Source: Gemmatimonadota bacterium (GTDB lineage: Bacteria > Gemmatimonadota > Gemmatimonadetes > Longimicrobiales > UBA6960). Taken from it: a stretch of DNA of 8,063 bases. Under the pieces are notes generated by a model. That model was given only the letters and a program-made list of their open reading frames with translations. It was not told the origin of the DNA and made no database searches. The position numbers and the translations under genes were made by a program. The stretch lies in NCBI GenBank assembly GCA_022564535.1, contig JADFLD010000063.1, forward strand, positions 1 to 8,063, given 5' to 3'. Shown one piece after another: positions 1 to 6,580 of this stretch (the stretch's first letter is position 1; each line of letters starts with the position of its first letter).

Positions 1-13
1 CGCATATCGATAC

Positions 14-18
14 GGAGG
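14..18 (+). promoter_or_regulatory. Ribosome binding site of the aminotransferase gene
   Basis: GGAGG lies 8 nt before ATG 27. It decides the start: the in-frame GTG at 18 shares its first base with this site and cannot be served by it. Confidence 0.7.
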
Positions 19-26
19 TGCACGTC

Positions 27-1235
27 ATGAGAACACCGAACGTCTCCCGCCGAAACTTCGTCGGAGGTGCCGCCGCAGCGCTTGGAACGATCGCCCTCAA
101 GCCCGAGGTTGTGCTCGCCAGAGAGATCGCGTTCGCCAAGGGGATCCGCCGGGTACCGGGCGGGGCTCCCCTCCTCCGAGACCTCCAGTCTCAGGTGGAC
201 GAGTACGACGCGCTCGCTCACCTGTCGTCGAACGAAAACCCGTTCGGCCCGTCTGAAAAGACACTCGAGGCGATGACGTACGCGTTCAAGTACTCGATGC
301 GATACGGATATCCGGACAACAACGTCACGCAGAGGATCGCCGATGGGCACGGCGTAGAGCGGGAAAACATCCTGATGGGCGCCGGCTCAGGCGAAATTCT
401 AGAGGTCGTCGGGCTGACCTACCTGGGTCACGGCAAGAAAGTGATCGGCGTGGAGCCGTCTTACAGCTCGGTGTACCGGCACGCCAGCGGGATCGACGCA
501 GATACCGTGCTGCTCCCCTTGGAATCCAGCCATCGCCAAAACATCGAGCGCATGGTCGACGCCACCAACCGCCACTACCGGGACGTTGGTTTCGTCTACG
601 TATGCAACCCGAACAACCCGACCGGTATCACGATTACGGCCCGCGAGATCGAGTTCCTCCTCGACAACATCCCTGACGACGTACCGGTGCTCATCGACGA
701 GGCCTATCACCATTTCGTGGATGATCCCGAGTACGAAGCGTCGATCAAGTACGTGATCGAGGGACGCCGAGTCGTCGTCGCACGCACGTTCTCCAAGATC
801 TACGGCATGGCCGGGATGCGGATCGGCTTCGCGATCGCTCCGCCCGACATGATCGAGGAGATGCAGGCGTACAGCACTGGGAGCGTCAACGCGCTCGCGA
901 GGTGGGGAGCCGTAGCCGGCATGGAGGACGCGGCCGCCGCACAAACGGTGCTGGAGCACAACCGGCGCTGGCGTGAGCAGACGATCTCCGATCTGGAAGG
1001 CTTCGGATACGAGTCCATCGCGTCGAACACCAACTTCTTCATGGTCGACCTGCGTACCGAAGTCGCTCCCATCAGGCGCGCATTCCGGGACCGTGGCGTG
1101 GCAGTGGGTCGCGACTTCCCGCCGATGCTCGACCACCTACGTGTTTCGATCGGTACGGAAGAGGAGATGGGCCGGTTCATGAACGCCTTCGAAGACATCA
1201 CGAAGACGACGGTGATGAGCGGAGACCGCGGCTAG
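27..1235 (+). CDS. Tat-signal PLP-dependent aminotransferase, histidinol-phosphate aminotransferase-like
   Basis: A fold-type I PLP aminotransferase of about 402 aa, closest in style to histidinol-phosphate aminotransferases (HisC-like). It would transfer an amino group between an amino acid and a 2-oxo acid; the substrate cannot be told from sequence. Visible motifs are SSNENPFGPS (residues 67-76), the cofactor phosphate-binding AGSG (119-122), NPNNPTG (194-200), DEAYHHF (from D224, with Y227), the Schiff-base lysine K257 in SKIYGMAGMRIG, and R372 in LRVSIG, the expected substrate-carboxylate arginine. The N-terminus is a twin-arginine signal: SRRNF with R8R9, an alanine-rich stretch, and likely cleavage near VLA (31). 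HisC proteins are normally cytosolic, so export is unusual. I chose ATG at 27 because GGAGG (14-18) sits 8 nt upstream; the GTG at 18 overlaps that site. It converges with the downstream peptidase gene. Enzyme class is certain, but true histidine biosynthesis is doubtful. Confidence 0.93.
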   Translation: MRTPNVSRRNFVGGAAAALGTIALKPEVVLAREIAFAKGIRRVPGGAPLLRDLQSQVDEYDALAHLSSNENPFGPSEKTLEAMTYAFKYSMRYGYPDNNVTQRIADGHGVERENILMGAGSGEILEVVGLTYLGHGKKVIGVEPSYSSVYRHASGIDADTVLLPLESSHRQNIERMVDATNRHYRDVGFVYVCNPNNPTGITITAREIEFLLDNIPDDVPVLIDEAYHHFVDDPEYEASIKYVIEGRRVVVARTFSKIYGMAGMRIGFAIAPPDMIEEMQAYSTGSVNALARWGAVAGMEDAAAAQTVLEHNRRWREQTISDLEGFGYESIASNTNFFMVDLRTEVAPIRRAFRDRGVAVGRDFPPMLDHLRVSIGTEEEMGRFMNAFEDITKTTVMSGDRG

Positions 1236-1276
1236 ACCAGCGCGCCAGAAAGCACCAGGCCGATCGCCGAACGGGG

Positions 1277-1299
1277 CCGCGGGACGCATCGTCCCGCGG
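1277..1299. terminator. Perfect inverted repeat, probable bidirectional terminator
   Basis: The left arm CCGCGGGACG (1277-1286) and right arm CGTCCCGCGG (1290-1299) are exact reverse complements around a 3-nt loop (CAT). A G-T and then a G-C pair can extend the base of the stem. It lies in the 85-bp gap between two convergent stop codons (1235 and 1321), where a terminator for both is expected. No T-run follows on either strand, so it is not a textbook intrinsic terminator; a stem this GC-rich may still stop RNA polymerase or protect 3' ends. Confidence 0.6.
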
Positions 1300-1320
1300 T
1301 CGTTGGCGCTGTAGTGCTTC

Positions 1321-3351
1321 CTAGCCCTCCCCGTCCGTGACCGCCCGCGCCGAACGTATCCACCGGTCGATCCACTTGGCCTGTTCCTGATCGAGATAGA
1401 TGCGGTGCCGCGGCTCCCGAATCCCGTGGCCCTCACGGGGGAATCGCAGGAACTCGACGTCGTTGCCCATCTTCTTGAGCGTCCTGAAGTACTCCTCGGC
1501 CTGGGCAATCGGCACGCGTCGATCTTCCTCACCGTGCGTGATGAGAAGCGGCGTCGTCACGTTCTGGGCGTACTCGATCGGCGAGAACTGCTCGAACGTC
1601 TCTTTGGTTTCCCAGGGCAGGCCGCCGAAACCGAACTCGAGGAGGAAGGGGATATCCGTTTGGCCGTAGAACGCGTACCAATCGGAGATCGCGGCGTGGC
1701 CAATCGCCGCCTTGAAGCGTTCCGTTTGCGTAATGCCCCAGAACGTCATGAAGCCTCCGTAGCTCCCTCCCATGATCGCGAGCTGGTCGGCGTCGGCGAC
1801 GCCCATGTCGACGACATGGTCCACCCCGGCCATGAGGTCCTCGAAGTCCTTGCCACCCCAGTCCATGTGATTGGCGTTGGAGAACTCGTACGACCGGCCG
1901 GAGCTACCACGGGGATTCCCCCGCAGCACGGCGTATCCGCGAGCTGCCCAGATCTGTGACCCGGCGTTGAATCCCTTCGAGTAGCGCCCGTGGGGGCCGC
2001 CGTGCACCTGCAAAATCATGGGGTACCGCTGGCCTTCGACGTAGTCGAGCGGATACGTGAGGATTCCGTCGATCTGCCATCCGTCCGCCCCCTCCCATGT
2101 CAGCAGCTCTGAGCGCGCCAACTCGAAGTCCTCCATTTCATTCGTTGGGCTGAGCACGTGCTCGATGTTCGAGCCGTCGACGTCGGCTATGAAGACCTCT
2201 CCGGTCGTGTAGGGCGAGCTGCCGATGAAGATCAGCTTGGTGCCGTCGTCCGAGAGCCTCGTGCCACCGTAGATGTACTCGTCGTCGGGCAGGATCATCT
2301 CAGGATCGCCTCCGTCCGCGGACACCCTGTAAAGGTGCGACGAGAGCCCGTTGGCGATCGTGAAGAGGATGTCGTTGCCATCCGCCGACCAGCGCACGCC
2401 GGATGCGGAGAAGTGCACTTCCGCCGTGAGGTTGCGAGGGCCACCTCCCGCGACGTCGACGACGAAGACGTCGCTCTGGCTCGCGCCGCTGTTTTCGACC
2501 AGGCTCCCCGTGTACGCGAGTCGGGTTCCGTCCGGCGACCAAACCGGTCCGCGATCCGAACCCATGTTGCTCGCCGTGAGGTTGCGAGGCTCGCCGCCGT
2601 CGGCAGAGACCACCATCACGTCGGAATTGTCGCTACGGCCCGGGTCGCCCATCCGCGTCTGTGTGCGGTTCGACGTGAAGGCGATCCACTTCCCGTCGGG
2701 CGACCACTGCGGTCCCTGGTGATCGAACTCACCTTCGGTGATCTGCGTCTTCTCGCCACTCTCCGCGTCGTAAACCCAGATGTGATTCCACGTGAGCTTC
2801 TTCTCGGCGTAGTAACCGTCGTCGCGGTTCTCCTTCTTCTCTTCCCACTCCTCGTGATCGTCGCGCTCGGATTCATCCGCGAAGGCGACCCTCGAGAAGT
2901 CCTCCGTGAAGGAGCCACTCGTCGGCGCTTCGTCGTCGTCGAAGAACAGCACGGCTTCCCCGCCCCGGATCGAAATGGCCCAGAAGCGGTTCTCCGCTTC
3001 ATCGTCTCCACCACGACGGGAATTGAAGATGATGCGGTCGTCGGGAAGCCACCGCGGATTGCTCTCCCCTGCATCGGAGTTGGTCAGCTGGATGGACTCT
3101 CCGGTCTCGAGGTCGTGTACCCAGACGTGCGTGACGCTTTCCCACTCCTCCGAATCCATCTCCCGCTTGGTGAAGACGAGCTTGGTGTTGTCCGGCGACA
3201 GCCGATAGCCGCTCCAGGCAGGGAGAAGAAGCGACTCCTCCATCGTCATGTGCTTCTTGCCCTCCGCCTCGTCGCTCTGCGCGAAAACCGGGCTCGCGTT
3301 CGAAAGCATCGCGATCATCGCCGGGAGAAGTGCTCGTCGATCGAGTCTCAT
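1321..3351 (-). CDS. Secreted S9-family peptidase (prolyl oligopeptidase / dipeptidyl aminopeptidase-like)
   Basis: A serine peptidase of about 676 aa that would cleave short peptides, often after proline, in the periplasm. An N-terminal signal peptide (MRLDRRALLPAM..., likely cut after VFA at residue 24) is followed by a beta-propeller with TolB/WD40-like blades, seen as WSPDG (W216), WSPDG (W271) and WSADG (W321), spaced 50-55 residues. The C-terminal alpha/beta hydrolase domain holds HGGPHGRYS, the nucleophile S530 in GGSYGG, D610 in HGEEDRRVP and H642 in EGHGIREPRH, so the catalytic triad is complete. Length is normal for the family. An upstream ATG at 3474 would add 41 residues before the signal peptide and is unlikely; ATG 3351 has AGGA a few bases upstream. 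An acidic, charged stretch (around DDHEEWEEKKENRDD) appears as an insertion inside the propeller. The subclass (acylaminoacyl versus dipeptidyl peptidase) is not resolved. Confidence 0.95.
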   Translation of the reverse strand: MRLDRRALLPAMIAMLSNASPVFAQSDEAEGKKHMTMEESLLLPAWSGYRLSPDNTKLVFTKREMDSEEWESVTHVWVHDLETGESIQLTNSDAGESNPRWLPDDRIIFNSRRGGDDEAENRFWAISIRGGEAVLFFDDDEAPTSGSFTEDFSRVAFADESERDDHEEWEEKKENRDDGYYAEKKLTWNHIWVYDAESGEKTQITEGEFDHQGPQWSPDGKWIAFTSNRTQTRMGDPGRSDNSDVMVVSADGGEPRNLTASNMGSDRGPVWSPDGTRLAYTGSLVENSGASQSDVFVVDVAGGGPRNLTAEVHFSASGVRWSADGNDILFTIANGLSSHLYRVSADGGDPEMILPDDEYIYGGTRLSDDGTKLIFIGSSPYTTGEVFIADVDGSNIEHVLSPTNEMEDFELARSELLTWEGADGWQIDGILTYPLDYVEGQRYPMILQVHGGPHGRYSKGFNAGSQIWAARGYAVLRGNPRGSSGRSYEFSNANHMDWGGKDFEDLMAGVDHVVDMGVADADQLAIMGGSYGGFMTFWGITQTERFKAAIGHAAISDWYAFYGQTDIPFLLEFGFGGLPWETKETFEQFSPIEYAQNVTTPLLITHGEEDRRVPIAQAEEYFRTLKKMGNDVEFLRFPREGHGIREPRHRIYLDQEQAKWIDRWIRSARAVTDGEG
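2422..2439. repeat. 18-nt direct repeat, copy 1 (propeller blade)
   Basis: CGCCGTGAGGTTGCGAGG occurs here and again at 2572-2589, exactly 150 bp (50 codons) apart. On the coding strand it encodes the PRNLTA motif that ends a propeller blade. It is an internal protein repeat conserved at DNA level, not a mobile element. Confidence 0.7.
2572..2589. repeat. 18-nt direct repeat, copy 2 (propeller blade)
   Basis: Identical to 2422-2439 and in the same reading phase of the S9 peptidase gene. The protein context is GGEPRNLTA here and GGGPRNLTA in the other copy. Confidence 0.7.
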
Positions 3352-3531
3352 GGGTTCGTCCTGTGACTGGAATGCGCCTGTGCGGCAACATCGGGCGTGG
3401 AAGAGGTGCCGGCAATCGGCCGTCAGACGCACGGGCGACGTCGGGCCTTTGCGGGGATCCTCCAACCTCGGCACATTCGGCCGCGGGATCCGAGTGCACC
3501 ACGACGGAATGACGAGAGACGGGAGCGAGAG
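3352..3531. promoter_or_regulatory. Divergent intergenic region, promoters expected but not resolved
   Basis: This 180-bp gap separates the leftward peptidase from the rightward epimerase operon, so it should hold at least one promoter in each direction. I see no convincing -35/-10 pair, operator or riboswitch by eye. Two GGATCC-centred segments (GCGGGGATCC at 3451-3460 and CGCGGGATCC at 3482-3491) lie about 30 bp apart, but nothing shows that they are operators. A Shine-Dalgarno-like GGGAG (3521-3525) precedes ATG 3532. Confidence 0.4.
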
Positions 3532-4674
3532 ATGAACACGAGCCGTAAAGACTTTCTGAAGCTTTCAGCCACCGCCGGCGGAGCCCTCGGAATCGGCATC
3601 ACACCGAGCGCGTTGCGCGCGGCCACCTCATCCGACCCCGGACGGACGCCCACGCCTCAGGAAGCGCCCCGCAAGATGGACGTGCTGATTCTGGGTGGCA
3701 CGGGATTCATCGGACCGTTCCAGGTACGCTACGCTCTAGAGCGAGGCCACGAAGTCACGCTCTTCAACCGCGGTTCCGGCCGGGAGATGTTTCCGGAGCT
3801 CGAAACGTTGATCGGTGACCGCAACGACGACCTGGAGTCCCTGCGCGGCCGTCGGTGGGACCTCGTGATCGACAATTCCACGTCGCGGCCAGACTGGGTC
3901 GAAACCGCCGCCGAGTTCTTGAAGGATTCGACGGATCAATTCATGTACGTGTCGTCCAGATCGGCGTACTCGGACCTGAGCGTCGTGCCCATGACCGCGA
4001 ACGAGCCGACGTGGACGTATGCGTCAGCGGGCTTGAGTCGCGGGGACGATATTCCGTATGGACTGGCGAAGGCCGAGTCGGAACGCACGGCGCAACGCAT
4101 CATGCCGGGACGAACCACGATCGTGCGTCCGGGCCTGATCATCGGCCCCGGTGACAGGACGGACCGCTTCACGTACTGGCCGGTGCGTATCCACCGTGGC
4201 GGCGAGGTACTGGCACCCGGTGACCCCTCCGACCCGATCCAGATCATAGACGTCCGCGATTTCACGGAGTGGATGATCCGTCTTGGAGAGGCCCGGACGA
4301 TGGGTGTGTTCAACGTCGTCGGCCCGAGGACGCCACGCCCGATCTCCGAACTTCTCTACGGAATCCGGGCCGTAACGACCGCAGAAACGTCCTTCACCTG
4401 GGTGAACCGCGAGTTCCTCGCCGAGATAGGTGTTCGCCCGTACTCCCACATGCCGGTGTGGCGCCCGCCCACCCCCGGCAGCGAAGGCTTCGCCCGGTTC
4501 GACCTTACACGCGAAGTAGAGGCCGGCCTGACTTTCCGGCCGCTGGCGGTCACGGCAAGCGACACCCTCGAATATCACTTCTCCCGGCCCCCGGAACGAC
4601 AGTCGCCCCTGCGGGCGGGGATCTCGGCGGAGCGCGAAGCCGAGGTGCTGGCGGCCTGGCACGCCCGGTCCTGA
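3532..4674 (+). CDS. NAD-dependent epimerase/dehydratase (extended SDR) with Tat-like signal
   Basis: A Rossmann-fold oxidoreductase of about 380 aa from the extended short-chain dehydrogenase family, which usually acts on nucleotide sugars or related metabolites. The dinucleotide-binding motif GGTGFIG is at residues 55-61, followed by a beta-alpha-beta unit ending in HEVTLFNRG. The catalytic pair is Y176 and K180 in YGLAK. The sequence style (GGTGFIGPFQVRYAL, short middle, late proline-rich tail) resembles the CSP41-like/isoflavone-reductase-like epimerases. The N-terminus reads TSRKDFLKLSATAGGALGIGI, a Tat-type signal with Arg-Lys (R5K6) in place of Arg-Arg, and likely cleavage near LRA (30). 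ATG 3532 is preceded by GGGAG with 6-nt spacing; an open frame extends upstream to 3397 but has no signal-like or conserved sequence. It is the first gene of the rightward cluster, ending 23 nt before the MoxR gene. Substrate unknown. Confidence 0.9.
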   Translation: MNTSRKDFLKLSATAGGALGIGITPSALRAATSSDPGRTPTPQEAPRKMDVLILGGTGFIGPFQVRYALERGHEVTLFNRGSGREMFPELETLIGDRNDDLESLRGRRWDLVIDNSTSRPDWVETAAEFLKDSTDQFMYVSSRSAYSDLSVVPMTANEPTWTYASAGLSRGDDIPYGLAKAESERTAQRIMPGRTTIVRPGLIIGPGDRTDRFTYWPVRIHRGGEVLAPGDPSDPIQIIDVRDFTEWMIRLGEARTMGVFNVVGPRTPRPISELLYGIRAVTTAETSFTWVNREFLAEIGVRPYSHMPVWRPPTPGSEGFARFDLTREVEAGLTFRPLAVTASDTLEYHFSRPPERQSPLRAGISAEREAEVLAAWHARS

Positions 4675-4684
4675 CTCCCGATAC

Positions 4685-4694
4685 GGGGGAGAGG
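4685..4694 (+). promoter_or_regulatory. Strong purine-rich ribosome binding site for the MoxR GTG start
   Basis: GGGGGAGAGG lies between the epimerase stop (4674) and GTG 4698. No ATG exists in this frame before the Walker A motif, so this site decides the GTG start. Confidence 0.65.
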
Positions 4695-4697
4695 CAC

Positions 4698-5669
4698 GTG
4701 GACCAAGCCACGGTCGGTTCAGGGTCGAACTTGCTCACCGAGCTAGCCAGCGCCGTCCACCAGCGCGTCGTCGGCCAGGAAGAGGCGGTCGAAGGGCTCC
4801 TGGTCGCACTGCTCACCGGAGGCCACATCCTTCTGGAGGGTCTGCCTGGCCTCGCCAAGACGTTGATGGTTCGAACCCTCGCCGAGGCCATCCACACAGA
4901 CTTTCGACGGATCCAGTTCACACCGGACCTCCTCCCGACCGACATCGTGGGCACGCCCGTCTTCGATCAATCCACGGGAGAGTTCCGCGTCCAGAAGGGT
5001 CCGATCTTCTCGAACATCATCCTCGCGGACGAGATCAATCGAGCACCGCCGAAGGTGCAGGCGGCGTTGCTGGAAGCGATGGAGGAGCGACAGGTCACGA
5101 TCGCAGGAGAGACCTACCCGCTCGACCGTCCGTTCATGGTGCTCGCCACTCAGAACCCGGTCGAGTTGCACGGCACGTACCCGCTCGCAGAAGCCCAGCT
5201 CGACCGCTTCGCGATGAAGCTGAAGATCGGTTATCCGACTCGAGAGCAGGAAAAGACGATCGTCCGTCGCGTGGCGCACGGGGACCACATCCCGGTCGAG
5301 CCGGTCCTCACCGTGGAGGATCTGGCCGAAGCTCGGCTACAAGTCGCGGCGGTGCATCTCGACGACAAGATCCTCGACTACATCGTCGAACTGATCTTCG
5401 CCACGCGGGAGCCGGGCCAATACGGGCTCGACGACCTGGTCGGCCTCATCGAGTTCGGCGCCTCACCACGCGCCACGATTTTCCTCACGCGCACGGCCCG
5501 CGCCCGCGCTTACCTGTGCGGACGCGACTTCGTCATGCCCGACGACGTGAAGGCCATGGCCCCAAAGGTCATGCGGCATCGTCTTCGGACTACCTACGAG
5601 GCGGACGCCCGGGGCATCGACTCCGACGAGATCGTCGAGCGCGTGTTAGGGGCCGTGCCGGCACCCTGA
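4698..5669 (+). CDS. MoxR-family AAA+ ATPase
   Basis: A cytoplasmic AAA+ ATPase of about 323 aa, normal length for the MoxR family, whose members are thought to act as chaperones with VWA-domain partners. Visible in order: Walker A GLPGLAKT (48-55), Walker B with the DEIN box (D111, E112) continuing into RAPPKVQAALLEAMEERQVT, sensor 1 ATQNP (N153), the family motif GTYPLAEAQLDRF (159-171), and sensor 2 GASPRAT (R258). The family motif normally reads GTYPLPEAQLDRF, so A164 replaces a proline. The start is GTG with a strong ribosome binding site; the frame stays open far upstream, but that stretch is a shadow of the epimerase gene. Its stop overlaps the DUF58 start by one base (TGATG), which indicates translational coupling. 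The client protein is not known. Confidence 0.97.
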   Translation: MDQATVGSGSNLLTELASAVHQRVVGQEEAVEGLLVALLTGGHILLEGLPGLAKTLMVRTLAEAIHTDFRRIQFTPDLLPTDIVGTPVFDQSTGEFRVQKGPIFSNIILADEINRAPPKVQAALLEAMEERQVTIAGETYPLDRPFMVLATQNPVELHGTYPLAEAQLDRFAMKLKIGYPTREQEKTIVRRVAHGDHIPVEPVLTVEDLAEARLQVAAVHLDDKILDYIVELIFATREPGQYGLDDLVGLIEFGASPRATIFLTRTARARAYLCGRDFVMPDDVKAMAPKVMRHRLRTTYEADARGIDSDEIVERVLGAVPAP

Positions 5670-6580
5670 TGGCGGGACAGCACGACGTCTTCACCCCGGA
5701 AGTCATGGCACAGCTCCGCCGCATCGAGCTGACCGCCCGCGGGCTCGTCGAATCGCTCTTCAGCGGCGAGTACCACTCGATCTTCAAGGGACGAGGGCTC
5801 GAGTTCTCCGACGTTCGCGAATACCAGCCGGGAGACGATGTACGGGCCATCGACTGGAACGTCACCGCGCGCCGGGGCCGACCCTTCATCAAGGAATTCG
5901 TGGAAGACCGTCAGTTGACGGCACTCGCGATGGTCGATCTGTCGGCGTCGAAGTCGTTCGGGACCGGGCAGAAGGACAACGCGTCGATCGCTTCCGAGAT
6001 CGCCGCAATCCTGGCCCTGGCGGCGACAGCGAACAACGACCAGGTCGGACTCCTCGTGGTCACCGACCGGGTGGAGCACTTCATTCCACCGGATACCGGC
6101 CGACGCCACGCCCTTCGCATGGTGCTCGAGCTGCTGGCGTTCAAACCGGAGGGTCGCAAGACGCGGCTCTCGACAGGCCTGCAATACGCCGAGCAGGTGC
6201 TTCGGCAGCGCACCACGGTCTTCTTGATCAGTGACTTTCTCACGAGCGAAACAGCCGACCCAGGGTTCGCGCACGCGGCCCGGAAGCTCGCGTGGGATCA
6301 CGACCTGGTGCCCATTCGGCTCACCGACCCCCTCGCGGGAGAACTCCCCGACGTCGGGCGCCTTGCGATCCACGACCCGGAGACCGGGGAGCGACACGTC
6401 TTGAACACGAGCGACCGGAGCGTGCGTGACGCCTTCCGCTCCAGTGCGCAGGCTGCGCGGGAGGCGATCGACCAAACCTTCCGCGACCTCCGACTCGACG
6501 TCGTAGAAATCACCACCACCGAAGAGTATCTGCCCCCTCTGATCGGGTTCTTTCGAACCCGCGCGCGAGCACTCCGGTGA
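5669..6580 (+). CDS. DUF58 domain-containing protein
   Basis: A soluble DUF58 protein of about 303 aa, the standard partner encoded directly after MoxR. The family signature is clear: GRGLEFSDVREYQPGDDVR (REYQPGDD at 50-57) and IDWN (61-64), then a VWA-like fold starting with the metal-site-like motif DLSAS (D90, S92, S94). No membrane segments are visible, which matches the short, non-membrane class of DUF58 proteins. ATG 5669 overlaps the MoxR stop by one base; an in-frame ATG at 5516 lies inside MoxR and would add 51 non-conserved basic residues. No good Shine-Dalgarno is seen, so coupling to MoxR translation is likely. The gene ends with a 4-nt overlap (GTGA) with the next one. Biochemical role is not established for the family; it is inferred to work with the ATPase. 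Confidence 0.95.
   Translation: MAGQHDVFTPEVMAQLRRIELTARGLVESLFSGEYHSIFKGRGLEFSDVREYQPGDDVRAIDWNVTARRGRPFIKEFVEDRQLTALAMVDLSASKSFGTGQKDNASIASEIAAILALAATANNDQVGLLVVTDRVEHFIPPDTGRRHALRMVLELLAFKPEGRKTRLSTGLQYAEQVLRQRTTVFLISDFLTSETADPGFAHAARKLAWDHDLVPIRLTDPLAGELPDVGRLAIHDPETGERHVLNTSDRSVRDAFRSSAQAAREAIDQTFRDLRLDVVEITTTEEYLPPLIGFFRTRARALR

Noticed and set aside
399..1136. 245-codon open frame on the - strand inside the aminotransferase gene
   Set aside because: Antisense to a motif-complete enzyme. The His/Arg/Asp/Val-rich translation shows no domain or signal; it is a GC-driven shadow.
2158..3366. 402-codon open frame on the + strand opposite the S9 peptidase
   Set aside because: It lies fully antisense to a peptidase with complete motifs and signal peptide. 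Its translation is Val/Arg-rich without recognisable domains, a normal shadow in high-GC coding DNA.
3352..3474. 41-residue N-terminal extension of the S9 peptidase from ATG 3474
   Set aside because: It would bury the signal peptide behind a Cys/Arg-rich tail. ATG 3351 directly precedes the signal sequence.
3451..3491. Two GGATCC-centred segments as operator pair in the divergent promoter region
   Set aside because: Only about 9 matching bases around a common 6-base palindrome, with no further symmetry; chance is likely in GC-rich DNA.
4269..4697. Upstream extension of the MoxR frame within the epimerase gene
   Set aside because: The extension is Pro/Arg-rich and non-conserved in appearance. 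A strong ribosome binding site before GTG 4698 and the normal family length support the shorter protein.
5594..6475. 293-codon open frame on the - strand across the DUF58 gene
   Set aside because: Antisense to a clear DUF58 gene in an operon with overlapping starts; low-complexity translation without motifs.
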